From contig CM055102.1 of the NCBI GenBank assembly GCA_029204225.1, forward strand, positions 45,320,984 through 45,384,983: DNA of 64,000 nucleotides, written 5' to 3'. Each line of letters begins with the position of its first letter. Positions within the stretch are counted from its first letter, which is position 1. The notes under the pieces were generated by a model. That model saw nothing but the letters and a program-made list of their open reading frames with translations, had not been told where the DNA came from and did not search any database. Below, in pieces: positions 1-12,200 of this stretch. The translations under genes and the position numbers were made by a program. This stretch comes from Diphasiastrum complanatum (taxonomy: Eukaryota; Streptophyta; Lycopodiopsida; Lycopodiales; Lycopodiaceae).

Positions 1-957
1 AGGGATGCAACAACCCTCCTGCCTTTAAACGCTCTGCTTTATTTACTTGACATTTCTGGCAACTGGTTACATACTGGTGGACGTCCTTTTTCATACTGGG
101 CCAGAAAAATTGCCTACGAAGAAGCTCATAGGTCTTCTGTATGCCTGGGTGTCCCGCGCTAGGATTGTCATGACATTCATATAGGACCTGCTGCCTATAA
201 TCCTCTGAATTGGGGACACATACTCTATCTCTATAGAGCAAGTACTCATCCTGAATGGAATACTGTTTCCATTTGAATCCTTGAGTCAACTGACCCTCAA
301 CCACTAGGGTTTGCTTGGGTAATACAGGCTCAGAATCCTCAACGTCATCTGACGACGTATACTCGGACTCATCATCATCCTCAACGGAAGCTGCCGTATT
401 CTTGGATGAACTGGCACCAGCCCCGGGAACTGGTTCTGGAGTCTGTAACTGTCTGTTCTGGACTGAGTTCCAGATAGTAGAGAAGAATGCATCATGCTGG
501 CATTTCCCTCTCAAGGACTCGAGTAACTCATTACGAATCTGAGTAAAACTCAGCTCGTTTATCATAGGCATTCTGCTAAGGGCATCTGCTACTGTATTGA
601 ATTTTCCACGCCTATATCTGATAGACATGTCAAACTCTTGCATCAACTCTGCCCAACGAGCTTTCCGACCTCTAAGCTCAGGTTGATTGCAAAGGTATCT
701 GAGACTCTCATGGTCTGTCAGGACCTCAAAGTTGGCACCATACAAATAATGCCTCCAAGTCTTAAGGGCATGTAATATAGAAAAGAGTTCCTTTTCATAG
801 GCACTGTACCTAGTCTGAGCTGGCTCGAGTTTTTTACTCTCGAACGCAACTAGTCGTCCGCCCTGAGTTAGCACAGCACCCACTGCAAAGTCGCTAGCAT
901 CTGTTTCGACCACAAATGGCTGATTGGGGTCGACGACTTTTAAAACTGGTGCTGTAG
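1..957 (-). CDS. gypsy Pol: RNase H and integrase zinc-binding domain (partial)
   Basis: Continues the Pol frame after a frameshift near 1020. It has no start codon of its own. Translation of the minus strand gives an RNase H domain beginning around VVETDASDFAVGAVLTQGGR (catalytic Asp in TDAS), then YEKELFSILHALKTWRHYL, TDHESL and ADALSRMP. An acidic, serine-rich linker follows (about residues 170-200). The integrase HHCC zinc-binding motif comes next, with HDNPSAGHPG and then CQKCQVNK. RNase H removes template RNA during reverse transcription; integrase joins the cDNA to the chromosome. The catalytic D,D-35-E core lies left of the window. Family assignment is firm. Confidence 0.9.
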
Positions 958-2256
958 CTAAGGCTGTTTTGAGAGCATCAAAGCTCTCCTGCTGTGCGGA
1001 CTCCCAAATAACTCCTTTCCCTTCCCCTTAAGGAGATTTGTCATAGGGACTGCTATCTGAGCATATTCCTTGACAAATCGTCTGTAATATCCCGCCAGAC
1101 CAAGAAAGATTTGAAGTTCCAAAATATTCTGAGGTCTCAGCCAACTGAGTATGACTTTAACCTTATTTGGGTCCATCTTAATCCCATCGGAAGAGATAAT
1201 GTGACCCAAATATGCTACTTCTTCAACGAAGAATTCACACTTGGATTGTTTAGCATAGAGCTTATGCTTTCTGAGCAGTCGAAACACCTTTTTGAGGTGT
1301 TTTAGATGCTCCTTCCTCGTTTTGCTATAAACGAGGATGTCATCTAGAAATACGACTACAAACTTACCCAAGTATGGTCTGAGGACACTGTTCATCAAGG
1401 TCATAAAGGTAGCTGGAGCATTTGTGAGCCCAAATGGCATCACCTTAAACTTATAATGACCGTGACGAGTCCTAAAAGCTGTTTTCGAGACATCTTCCGA
1501 TTTTATACGGACTTGATGATATCCCGATCTGAGGTCTATTTTACTGAAAAACTTAGCCCCGTCGAGTTGATCAAACAACTCGTCTGCCCGAGGCATAGGG
1601 TATTTATTCTTGATTGTGACTTTATTGAGGGCTCTGTAATCTACGCAAAGACGCATAGACCCCTCTTTCTTTTTCACCAATAGGACTGGTGAGGCCCATG
1701 GTGAACTACAGGTCTGAATTTGGCCTTTCCCAAGATAGTCTGTTAACTGCCTAGTTATTTCTTCATCCTCTGTTCGGCTGACCCGATACGGAGGTTTAGA
1801 AACAGGTGCTGTACCTGGTACTAGGTTTATTACATGATCTACCTCTCTGCTAGGTGGTAAACCATGTGGTAAATCTTCAGGAAAAACGTCTTTAAATTTA
1901 GACAATAAAGTTTCTAATTTACTGATTTTCTGCTGAATAGAACTGGAAATAGAAACTTCAGGAATAAACTGAAAGTCACATAAGAATACTTGATGGTCTT
2001 CGTCTCCGATTAGCTGACAGAGCTCTGAACTGCAGACCATAGGGCTGTTGGGAACATCATGCTCCCCATGCAACTGGATCTCTCGGCCTTTATGCTGAAA
2101 GCTGAGGGTGTTCTCCTGATAGTTTCTGTGGAGGGAAGGTCCTAAACTGTAGAGCCAATCTCTCCCGAGAACAATGTCTGTTCGATCCAGGTGCATTATC
2201 TGAAAGTTTATTTCATCTTGGTACCCCTGAATACCAAGATTTAACTTACTTACCAT
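958..2256 (-). pseudogene. gypsy Pol: protease tail and reverse transcriptase
   Basis: A 432-residue open stretch. Near the start, [14 protein letters not shown] is the conserved end of the gypsy retropepsin fold. The RT follows: [20 protein letters not shown] leader, [49 protein letters not shown] (first catalytic Asp), [12 protein letters not shown], and [10 protein letters not shown], the active-site DD box. The connection region [18 protein letters not shown] and a [14 protein letters not shown] motif come next. The frame then shifts near 1020: the last 14 residues are out of frame, while the neighbouring frame continues into RNase H. All RT catalytic residues are present, but the frameshift breaks the polyprotein. 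Confidence 0.92.
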
Positions 2257-2297
2257 AGTTTCCCATATTTTTTTATCTTCACCCTTAGCTAATGAAA

Positions 2298-2693
2298 CTA
2301 TGTACCATGCTGACTAGGTACTTTTGGTAGTTTAAGCTTTTTAACCAGGGTGTAGTTGATGAAATTATGGGTTGCCCCATCATCAACCATGACTCTTACT
2401 GACTGGTTACCAACTTTCCCATGCATACGTACTAGGTCATGCGGCCCAAAGCTGAAGGGTCTCGCTAGCATTGCAGAGGTTAGCTGGCAACAGTGTTCAT
2501 GATCTTCATGATACACTTTGATCTCGGAAGCTGCCGAGTCACTGGGGAAACATACAGTCTGAACAAGATGAACTTGTTTTTTTATCTTTCTTATCTGTTT
2601 TAGTGAAAGGCCCCTTGGGACACTGTCTGACTGTGTGTCCCTTGCCCATACACACAAAGCACAAACATTCTTGTTTGGCTTTCTCAAAATCAT
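2298..2693 (-). pseudogene. gypsy Gag zinc knuckle and retropepsin active site
   Basis: The reading frame ends with a retropepsin active-site motif VDDGATHNFI (usually DSGATHNFI; the second Asp replaces Ser), followed by LVKKLKL. The zinc knuckle lies in a different frame around 2610-2665: CFVCMGKGHTVRQC, a perfect C-x2-C-x4-H-x4-C. A frameshift therefore separates the nucleocapsid part from the protease in this copy. The active-site change and the frameshift both indicate decay. Confidence 0.85.
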
Positions 2694-2781
2694 CTGGTTT
2701 TAAGGGCTGTATGAGTGAAGGGCGTTTCTGAGGAGCTTCACCTTTAAATTTATCTTCATTCTTTCTTTTTAAAAATTTCTT

Positions 2782-3692
2782 TTAAAATTGAAAGTCTTTC
2801 TGAGAAGCCTGCTCAGAAAGTGGCTGTTGTCTCGCCCTCTTCCTACCCACTGAATCATCATAGATTTGAGCATATCTGAGAGCTTGCTCAAGGGTAGTAG
2901 GCGAGTTTCTCTGGACCTCTACTTTATATTCATCTTTGAGGCCACGGACAAATCCCCTGATTTTCTGATAGTCATCCATATTTTTAATCTTTAAAATTGC
3001 TTCTCGATACTGCGAGATATATTGGATGAGGGACTTGTCCATTACTGTTCTTTCCCAGGCTTCCCAGGCTCTATCAAGTTCATTCTCTGGTAGAAATTCT
3101 CTTAGGAAAGCTTCTTCAAAAGCTTTCCATGACCGGGGAGTCTGTCCAGTCTCCTGGAGATTTTACCACCACTTATAGGCCATAGGCCCTAAGGAAAGAC
3201 TGGCCTCAATAGCTTGCAAATGGCCAGGGGTCTGTTTAAGAGCATGAATGTTCTTCCATTTGCTGAGGAAGGTTTGTAGAATATCTGCATTTCTATCCTT
3301 CTCTTCCCCATTAAAAGTAGGAGGTTTTAATCTTTAAAAACACTGGGGTGAGATCGTAAAGTCTCACCCGAAACTGATGGAAGTGGAGAAGGAGATAACT
3401 GAGAAGTGGAGGGAAGGCTTCCTTTCGCGGAACTCAAAATCAAGTTTTTGAGTTCAGCGAACGAGTCATCCACACTGGACTTGAAATTGGCTAATGCCAA
3501 CTTCAGTTCATCCACTTCTGTTACCAATTGGAGGAATTGCTCCTTGGTAACCAGTTCGTCGAGTTCTTCGGCGAACTGTTCCTGTTCTTCTACTTCCATA
3601 GGTTCCTTCCCTTTTCTGTAAGCCAAGGCTTCTGTTTCAAGTTCGTCGAAGCCTCTCTCCGGGGGTTGATCAGGTCCCTGAGGAGTGGTCAT
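2782..3692 (-). pseudogene. gypsy Gag, broken
   Basis: Starts with ATG at 3692 (MTTPQGPDQPPERGFDELET), an acidic N-terminus with a short coiled-coil-like segment (LVTKEQFLQLVTEVDELKLALANF). A frameshift near 3330 ends that 121-residue piece. Capsid-like sequence continues in other frames: a PPTFNGEE-type start, AYKWW followed by an in-frame TAA near 3170, then YISQYREAILKI and GFVRGLKDEYKVEVQ (86-residue piece 2782-3042). This is the retrotransposon Gag (capsid) domain of gypsy elements, which forms the virus-like particle. It is not functional as read. Confidence 0.85.
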
Positions 3693-3720
3693 CTTCAGAA
3701 CTGAAAGAGAACTACCTTAA

Positions 3721-4480
3721 CTTCTGAAGGAAAAAAAGTCTAAAAGACTAATTTACAACTGTACAAGAGAAAGGAAAGATGACTTAGCTGTTTCTGAGGA
3801 CTGTACTTCCACAGAGAGGATCAAGAAAAGCCCTTTCAGCTCTTCCTCCACTGCTTTTAGATCTGCTGTCCGGAAAAATCAGAGATCAGGGTACCAAGAA
3901 AAAGAAACAAACTTCCGATTGTCTTGACCCCTTCCCTCGCTGTCTGATTAAAGCTGTTTCTGCTCCAGAATTTTCGAATTTGACACTACCAATCAAATTG
4001 AATATCCAAGATTTTACATAGGAGACTGGTCGCTGATCTGTCCTTTGTCTGATCACCAAAGTTGGAGCAAAAACTTCTAAAAATCGGGGAGCAAACTACA
4101 GTTTAACTCCTGCCTGTTTAGCGCTGAATCTGCCTCAAAATTTCTGCCCTGAAAATACTTCAAAATCCGGAAATTTCACTCCGAAATCGAAGCTCAACCC
4201 TGATTTGGCAGCGCTGGACCTGTCCTCAGATCTGTCCCCATAATCCGCTCAGAAATCTGATAAAAACATTCGAAAATCAGGGATGCAAGCTGATCTGTCA
4301 GCGCTAGAAATGTACAAGGAAATTGCCTCTAACAACTGTAAATTTCCAGCAAATTTCAAGGATTTTAAAGCTGTTCCCACAGCGATTTTCCTCCTCAATT
4401 CTTTCCTGAGAATCTCCAAGATCTTTCCTATCTTCTGATAGCTTTCTCTACTGCTGCTCCTAAACTCCCTAGGATGGAGA
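3721..4480 (-). other. gypsy 5' leader, non-coding
   Basis: About 760 bp between the Gag start codon and the primer-binding site. No open frame of note is visible. It has several short, diverged repeats of TCTGTC/GCGCTG-containing phrases (for example around 4120, 4205 and 4300). It is best explained as the untranslated leader that normally carries packaging signals. Confidence 0.6.
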
Positions 4481-4494
4481 TGGCTCTGATACCA
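4481..4494 (-). other. primer-binding site (tRNA-iMet)
   Basis: The minus strand reads TGGTATCAGAGCCA, complementary to the 3' end of plant initiator tRNA-Met, one base away from the LTR end at 4496. It sets the orientation of the element and the inner edge of the LTR. Confidence 0.93.
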
Positions 4495-4495
4495 G

Positions 4496-4853
4496 TGTAA
4501 TAGGTCCTAACACCACAGTAGGGCAAACACTAACTGATCCACCCAACCTTGCCTACTCCCTGATATAGAGTAAGCCCCTCCTAGCCCAGTGTGAGGACTG
4601 GTAGCATGCTACTGCCAAGTGTCGGCCACGTGGCACTGACGTGGCCGACTGCACGTCGGGACCCAACTGGGAGCCCTATCCTGCTGACAGGGTCCCTAGG
4701 CTGTGTTAGGCCCGCCATGGCTATGGACCGTGCTGGGGCACACTACTCACACTGTCTTGCCCTGTTGGTCATGTACACTGGACACGACCCTGACTGTGGT
4801 ATCTGACCTATCTGTGTTCTCTAGGGTTCGGCACTGGTTACGAGCTCGTAACA
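4496..4853 (-). repeat. gypsy 5' LTR (358 bp)
   Basis: The inner edge is fixed by the adjacent primer-binding site. The LTR reads TG...CA on both strands: TGTAATAGG at 4496 and CGTAACA at 4853. A TATA-like sequence (CTATATCA on the minus strand) is at about 4562-4570. The outer end carries a perfect 16-bp palindrome, GTTACGAGCTCGTAAC (4837-4852). The matching 3' LTR is outside the window, so the boundary rests on the TG/CA ends and not on a direct repeat. Confidence 0.82.
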
Positions 4854-4870
4854 AAAAGTGAAGCCAAGGA

Positions 4871-5495
4871 TTACCGGTATAGTGGCATGTAAGTGGGATC
4901 AAATGTGTACGTGGGTGCTCGGGTAAGCATGGATAGTGTAGATGAATGAGTGGGTGGAAGGTGGCCGATATCGAAGGAGAGAAATGAGTGATCAGAAAGG
5001 GTGGTGGGGGAAATATGGAAGTCAAAGATTATGGGTACAAAGGATGGTGACCCCATGAGATAGTCAACAACACTATGTCCTCCACTGTGAGGGTGGCATG
5101 TATAACTGTCTGAATGTGGCAAGCAGGGTAAGCCATTATAAATGGCTAGCTTATGTGCCTCTCCAAACTGCAGTAAGTGCTCACCATATGAAGTAGTAGG
5201 TCCCAAACTGTCCACAGAGGTCCTTGTAACCCGAAGCATATCACTGTCAAGGGCACGAACACGCAGCTGATCAGTGGTGTTGAAGAACTCTGTCTGTCTC
5301 GAAGATGTCCGGGCATTAAAATCCCCTATGAAGAGAATATGCCCCCACTCTGAGAATCTGATAATATCTGGTGAGAGATCCTGATATGGAGATCCAATAC
5401 CCTCAGAAAAGACGAGGACTCTGGTGGAAAGTAACATGCTGCAGTAAAAAGATCTCTATCCAAACCAATATCTTGACCCACGATGCAAGTCCATA
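4871..5495 (-). pseudogene. LINE (non-LTR) retrotransposon endonuclease fragment
   Basis: The open frame 4871-5437 (188 residues) plus upstream out-of-frame sequence to about 5495 encodes an APE-type endonuclease (EEP fold) as found at the start of LINE ORF2. Visible motifs are CIVGQDIGLDRDLF and ACYFPPESSSFSEG (upstream frame), ILFIGDFNART (metal-binding GDFN), SYTCHPHSGGHSVVDYLMGS (the S/T-x-SxIDYV-like region) and TTLSDHSFLSFDI (catalytic SDH). The enzyme nicks target DNA to prime reverse transcription. The piece begins at a (CT)n tract and is cut by the gypsy LTR at 4853; no RT follows. A frameshift lies near 5440. Confidence 0.8.
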
Positions 5496-5497
5496 TG

Positions 5498-5499
<2 letters not shown>

Positions 5500-5538
<39 letters not shown>
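5500..5538. repeat. (GA)n microsatellite
   Basis: 39 bp of pure AG dinucleotides, directly abutting the LINE endonuclease fragment on the left and the 5539-6089 block on the right. Confidence 0.98.
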
Positions 5539-5541
<3 letters not shown>

Positions 5542-6087
5542 TATTGATGTCTTTTACATGCCAAAAGGCATATAAGATGAAATGCGGTAACAATGGGAGC
5601 GCATAAAACGACTCCAAAACAAACAAAATACATGTGCATCTAACCCAACATTGAACTGCAACACGATGATACAAATGATGTCATCATCTCCCACTGCTAC
5701 GAAAGAAGGATGTAATACGGGCTGCTGCTAGATGTATGTCCAAGCTATGCTGTTGTCCGTCGATGGGAAATGTGTCCCCTCATAGTGGGATATCATGACA
5801 ACATGAAATTGAGTGATGTGCTGTCTCTGGACTTTATGTCGAGAAGTGTCATCGTCGTCACTATCATTTGTGTCTAGATCTATCTGTGGTTTTCTACGAG
5901 AGAAGAAGGATGTATTGTGGAGCTGTGTGTTGGAGTGACTTTGCTGAACTGGCTCTTATAGATCCTGTCGTAATAGGAACGTCTCCCAGATAATGAGTGC
6001 AACACAACGAGGATCCTCGTATGCTATAATGGACCGCAGTGTAACTGGTGTATGGCAGAATAGGCAGCAATATCTCCCTCATATCTC

Positions 6088-6089
<2 letters not shown>
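5539..6089 (-). other. unassigned block between two (GA)n arrays, possible LINE 3' end
   Basis: No convincing coding frame is visible. Read on the minus strand the block ends with a hairpin (ATGCC TTTT GGCAT), then AATAAAG and then the (CT)n array. A poly(A) signal directly followed by a dinucleotide tail would fit the 3' end of a non-LTR element with a simple-repeat tail. This is inference; the sequence matches no protein I recognise. Confidence 0.4.

Positions 6090-6140
<51 letters not shown>
6090..6140. repeat. (GA)n microsatellite
   Basis: 51 bp of pure AG repeat at the right edge of the 5539-6089 block and about 150 bp from exon 6 of the peptidase gene. Confidence 0.98.
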
Positions 6141-6143
<3 letters not shown>

Positions 6144-6286
6144 ACATGCTTATGGAGATTATTCGAACAATCGAGATGAGGAAAAACATAAGAATCAGAA
6201 CTCTTCTAGAAGAGCCAAACCTCACTGCATTTAATAAACACCATAAGCAACAAAGAGAAACCTGCAAATATGTCAAATCAGCTTAC

Positions 6287-9200
6287 TTGTAAAGGAGGCA
6301 ATGTTCTATACTGCAAACCATCCCAAGTAAAGACCAAATCATTTGTTCTGAAAAAGCTTAGCCCCATCTCCCACTTCAACCATGCTTGGGCCTGCATGTT
6401 CATTGTGCAATAAGACAGTCAAATTTTCCTTATCATACCAGCTAGCTTACACCCTCATAATACTTGAAAAGATCATAGTTTAAAAAATTTGCAACAATGA
6501 TTCTTCCTTCTGCCCATCACAACTTGACTTCTTTGCGGGCATGCTCTTATACATGCAATTACAACAAATAGCCAGTTTAAAAGAGCTCCACTCAAAGATT
6601 CAGACTAGCTCATCATTTCAAATAATGGCATGCAACCAAGACCAAAAATTTCCATATTTATAAGTACTAATAGAAATACAAGTATGATGAGTTCTAAAGG
6701 TTATGACTTGTGTGAAAACGTTAAAAAGTTGATTTACCGCAAGAAGCTGTGTGGAAGCATCATCAGATGTAAGCCGCTTATAAAAAGCAAACAGTACATT
6801 TTGATGCTCAAATGGGGCTAAGACTGATAGTAGCTGCTCCCACCCGAAGGGAAAAAGAAAGTTTGCCCCCTGTTACATACAGAGAAGATATTTCAAATTT
6901 TAAGCATTATACTCCATACTGAATAAATATAATGAAATGCTTGCAGATGTGAAGACAAAAGTTTAATAGAAATGCAGCATCCTTGCAGAATCCAGAAAAA
7001 TATTGCTTAATAGATGCATTTTACAGCTAAGATATGTTTTCAAAGAATTTCAGACCCAAAATTAAGCAGCCCATCTTGACATCTTCAACTACACCAGAAG
7101 GTCAGCTCTCTACATAGACAAGCAGGCCTACCTTGAACTATTTCGTAGGCTGTTATATAATTTTTCATCCTGACCTTCTAGCCATATATAAAAGAAACCT
7201 TGTTCTGTTATACACAAGATTACTGACCTTTGAACACCCCAATGGCCTGAAATCCTGTTTATCAACTTAGAACCAACGATTTTGGATTAAATTTGTGTCA
7301 GCACATACTTACCATAAGTCTAGTGAGCACGTGAGAAGTCGCACATTAGTTTTCCCAATAGATTCTTGGCATGAGAATTTGAATGCTTTTCGCTAAAATT
7401 ACCAATTGTGATAACTAGATTAACTTGCAATTAATCTACAAAAAAGAAACCTGCTTATAGAACCAATCTATTTCTTTTTGGCGCATCAAGCACACTCCAC
7501 GTAAAATGAGACCAGAGACAGCATCAGGGTGGGCTTCTGCATAAGCCAGTGCCAAAGCAACTCCCCAGGATCCTCCCAATATTATCCACCTGTACATGAA
7601 CAAACTACTAATCCAGATCAAAACCATCAATACTCTTACTGCTTAGAGACAAATACTGATGACTCTCACCAAAACTCTTACGTCGTAGTCAGAAAGTTAA
7701 AAAGCAAGCACTTTAAGAAGCAATAGGATTACTGACAATTTTCATCTCACATAATAAAGCATGCCTGTGAAAATGCATCATTAGCAGTGTCAAAAGTCCA
7801 CTGGCAAATGAGTGAACCTTTGTACTCCAAGATGCTTTCGAAGCTTCTCAATGTCCTGAACTAAGTGCCAGGTGGTGTTTTCCTCCAGGCATCCACGAGG
7901 AGTAGACTTTCCACAAGCTCTTTGATCAAAGAGGATAATCCGGTAATGCTTTGGATCAAAAAATCGTGCATGTCTTTCTGTGCAACCTGCTCCAGGTCCT
8001 CCATGAAGAACTATCAGGCAGCAAACAGATAACTGACCTTATTATTTTGAACTTTGAAAGGAAAATCATCGCCAATTTCAGAATTCAACATGCAACATAG
8101 TATGCACAAACAGAACTTCCAAAACAAGCAGTAACCTCTTTAGAACATACTAAGCACAAATATTACTATACAATTTAATGCATCACAGTCAATCTGTATG
8201 GCTACTTTATCCTAGGGCAAATCTATAGATTGTCACTTTAGCAGAATTTGAAACAAACTGTACTATTAATCCACCAGTCTCAATCATTCGGCTCCCATTC
8301 ATCCTGCTCCTAAAAGAGAGCAGGATGCCAGCAAAAGAGAATGCGTGCATGGTCATGCACCATCCAGGAACAGAATCCAAAAACATCCACCCATTGACCC
8401 TAAAGTCTACTCTCATTACCTGAAAGTGTGTAACAGCCTAGAAGACTAAAGAAATGAAAAATGGTTCCATGTACCATCAATTCACTAGCATGACATTAAG
8501 GTTCAATGCAATGTACTGTTCTTAACCACCAATATTAAGCACTTCTATCCCTCTAGTCACTGACTGCTGCAAGAAGTTCCTAAAGCCAAACTAGGCATTA
8601 AGCCACAACCTAGCTATCTAGGTTTGCTATTTCAGATGGTAATCCAGTCAGGACCTAACTTTCTTTTCCTTAATAAATGAAAAGGAAGTCAGGAAAATGA
8701 TTCGTGTAATAAGACAAAAAGCAAGGTAGGAAAATATCCTGTAATAAGATATAACACCTTAATTAACAACACTTCCTTGAATTGAGAACTTAAATTTAGA
8801 ACAGATGAAAATAGCGTTCAGCCATAGTAGTTGCGTTTGGACCCAAGAGAAATTCCTGGAAGGCTCAAAGAAATCCACTAATTACTGGCTGCACTTTGAG
8901 CCCTCTTCATGCCTTTTTAGTCTTCGGCATATGACTGGCAAGGTTGGCAAGGTTGCTGAGCCGAACTTTTTGCCTGTGATCTGATCACAAATGCATAGTG
9001 ACTCCAAATAGCCAGCCCCCTGCCCTGACATAGCTCAGTGGTCACTAGACCACCCCAATTTTTTGCCAAATAGTGCACATACCCCCAGTCCTGACAGCTA
9101 GGCCCACAACGGCAATCCTCAACTCATTTCTTTGACGACTAGTCAGCATGGTGCACTGGGCCGCAACTGGTGACACCACTAAGCCAACTGCAGTTGAATG

Positions 9201-12200
9201 CCTAGCAAGGTTATTGGAACACCATGCCCAGTCAATTGATTGGCCCTTTGGTGACCATCCCATCTGGGGTTATGTTTGATCCATTATTGGATCCTAGCAT
9301 CCTGGATATCTGTCATTGAGGTGAGACTTCCTAGACTTGTATGATAATAAGCTTATCTTCACATGTTGGCACTCAAAACGAAGTCCCCAAAACGTCAAAA
9401 AGAAGTCCTCCATCCAATCTTCTTGAATAGGAGATCCAATGTTAGTAAGTCCCAAATAACAATTTATACATTCTCCTCGAACTTTTCAAAAACACACATT
9501 CATAGACAACTTACAGACAACAGGTTTCCCCTCAGGATTGCCAAAAATCTCGTAGTAGATGGTGTGCAGGTCTGAAACCTGTAGATAGCCGTTGTAATGA
9601 GACGGTATTGTTGAATATAACTCTCCAGATCCTGATTGTGGTAGTGAAACATTACTTTCCCCATGTGCACCTACAAAAGACAAGAAAATTTGAAAATAAC
9701 ACGACTTTGACCTGTTGCACAAAAATACTTCAAAAAAAGCTTCACAATCAGGCTTGCGTTCCAATCTTTGAACTCAAAATTGCATCATAATGTCGTTCTG
9801 CCATTCCTAGCATTCATACAAGCTTTTTTGTTACTAATGGGGAAACAAGATAGTTTTTTACAAGAAGAAAGGAGGACTCATAATATAGCTGTTTTAGAAC
9901 TGGCACATTTGCATCTGTAAAAGATATAAGTTCAAGTGACATTCTAGATTGAAGAATAGAACAAATTTATCTTGATTAGGAGAATACCTTGTCAAAGAAT
10001 ACAACTATGCAACTTTTAAGAAAGAATCTGTTAACATCTATGAGACGCTATACTTCTAGTATCACAATGTATGCTTCTTGAGAAAAAAAATTGCAAGATA
10101 AGTGCATAAGATTGGCAATTATCCACAATTGATAATGAAGATGACTTTGTATTCATGTTTTATTTGAGTTGAGCAGAAATGCAAAAGGCAGTAATAAACT
10201 CGTGAAACACCAGACACATTTCTGCAGCAGGGAAAGCCTATGAAAAGAAGAAGATAGGGTGACATGAAGGTGAAGAATGTTTATTGCACAGCATGTCCTT
10301 TGGCAAGCAGCACCTGTAGCAAATAGAAGTGACTATTTAAGCATTACTTTATTTCTATATATATGGTAATCCAGTTTTCTCTTTGTTCATAATAGTCTTT
10401 CCATCTTTTGAATGCTTTCTATAATGGATGTGACAAAAAGACTTTTCACATTATCAACAGCACCATGTATAGTGGTTTAAAATCCTTCCTTTTTTTTTCA
10501 AACATTCTGTACCAGGATGTGCATGAATTTCCTCAACTGCGTAGTTGAAACCCAGTTTTACATGTCGTAGAATCTAAGACAAGTGCAGAAAAAAAATTGC
10601 TAACACATGCTGAGACAGTTTAAGAAAAAATTGTGACACCATATGCAGCAGAAAAGGAGCAAATGCAATGCATGCAGAATATAGAAAATGTACTGCACAA
10701 AAAGCAGGGAAAAAGGAGGGGGGGGGGGGGAGGGCGGTGGGGTTGTCCTGCACGCATGGAAGCAAGTTCATATACAGTTGCAAAATTTAGTGCGAGTATT
10801 GGAGATGTGAATTTCATAAATTGCAATAAAACTTTGATTCAATACTTTGTGATGTGATTATTCTTGGTAGTTGGGTTACTAACCTTAATGTTACCACTTA
10901 AACACAAGAATCTGAACATACTGTTACAATTTAAGAGCATCAATCCACCAAGTGGTCCTTACAATGGAGTGCATTTTAACAGCCACTCGGCCAATTGGAG
11001 TCCTTTTGATGAGCCATAGTTTTAGAAGATATGGTTACCTACACAACATTCTCAATCCCCTAGACAAGGCTATCCTAATCCATATCCGTGATTTGATGAT
11101 TGGGTTTTAGGGGCATTTTTTTGTAGGAGAAAATGAGTAATCATTATACCTTAACCCGAGTCCTGCGGTAGTCACTTCTAGTAGGCCGATTCGAATAGGT
11201 TTGAACCGGATGAATCAAAGAGGGAACAGTAGTGTACCACCTGCTCACGCACATGAACAAAACATGAGACTCCGCTGCATCATTTGCTTGCACACACCTA
11301 CGGATGCTAAATCATGTAGAGGTCATCTTCATGAGTCATAGTGGGAAAAATAGACCTTGATCCTTAGTGTAGCACCTGCTCACGCACATGAACAAAACAT
11401 GGGACTCCACTGCATCATTTGCTTCATGTGCAACCCCTATGGATGCTATTCGTGTAGAGGTCATCCTCATGAGTCATAGCGACAAAAATAGACCTTGGTC
11501 CTGACCTTTTGCTGCATCCAAACTTGTTGCAAAGGCTTGAAGCTCGGCTAGTTTTTCAAGAGGAAAATATTCGCAAATAGAAATCGTTTTTTAAGTGTAC
11601 CAAAAAATGGAAAATTAATAAGTCCAATTCTAGACATCAAAAATGGGAACTACAAAGAGGAGAATAGAAGCTCCATATTGTAGAAGACGCAATGATCTAG
11701 AGAAATCATGAGAAATAGACAGAAAAACATAAAAATGTGGAGTGTCAAACATTGAAAGCATTTCGAAAATCAAGAATTAAACTCCTACACATTTGACATT
11801 GAGAAATGTAAAGTACACCATGAGGACCCTACCACAAGAAGATTGATGATACAAAACTTACCCAAAAAAGAGATAAAAAATACAAAGTGACAAAGTTTTT
11901 ATCAATTACCAAGAGTGAGATTCTATGGCACTATGAATACACAAAAACTTTCATGTCCTTGGTGCCCAAAAAAGAGGAATTTTAGGATCTAGATTGACAA
12001 CTAAAACACTAATGAGCAACTAGAGGCAAAAAATGAAATGAAAGTTTTCTCCTCATGGTTAGAAAAATGAACAAATGAAGTTGGCGCCCAATACTTCCCA
12101 ACCAAGAAAGGTGCTTTGGTACCTACTTACAACCTGAAAGCCACATGAACTAAAAGGAATTGCAATAATATCGGAAATAATTAAAAGAACAACAAATGAT

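Larger units (their letters stand above)
1..4853 (-). mobile_element. Ty3/gypsy LTR retrotransposon, 5' part, decayed
   Basis: Read leftward from 4853, the order is 5' LTR, tRNA-iMet primer site, Gag, zinc knuckle, aspartic protease, reverse transcriptase, RNase H and the zinc-binding start of integrase, which runs off the left edge. This is the Ty3/gypsy (Metaviridae) order. The integrase core and 3' LTR are outside the window. At least four frameshifts or stops break the reading frame (near 1020, 2260-2300, 2600-2700, 3170 and 3330), so the copy is not autonomous. It ends in the middle of LINE-derived sequence at 4854 and so probably inserted into that LINE. Confidence 0.93.

Noticed and set aside
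4481-4494. tRNA-like matches at 4481, 15472, 21802 and 22643 considered as tRNA gene pieces
   Set aside because: Each is only the 13-14 base primer site beside an LTR edge; no cloverleaf surrounds them.
4591-5025. Short open frames in and next to the gypsy LTR
   Set aside because: They overlap the LTR or shadow the LINE endonuclease and have no signature.
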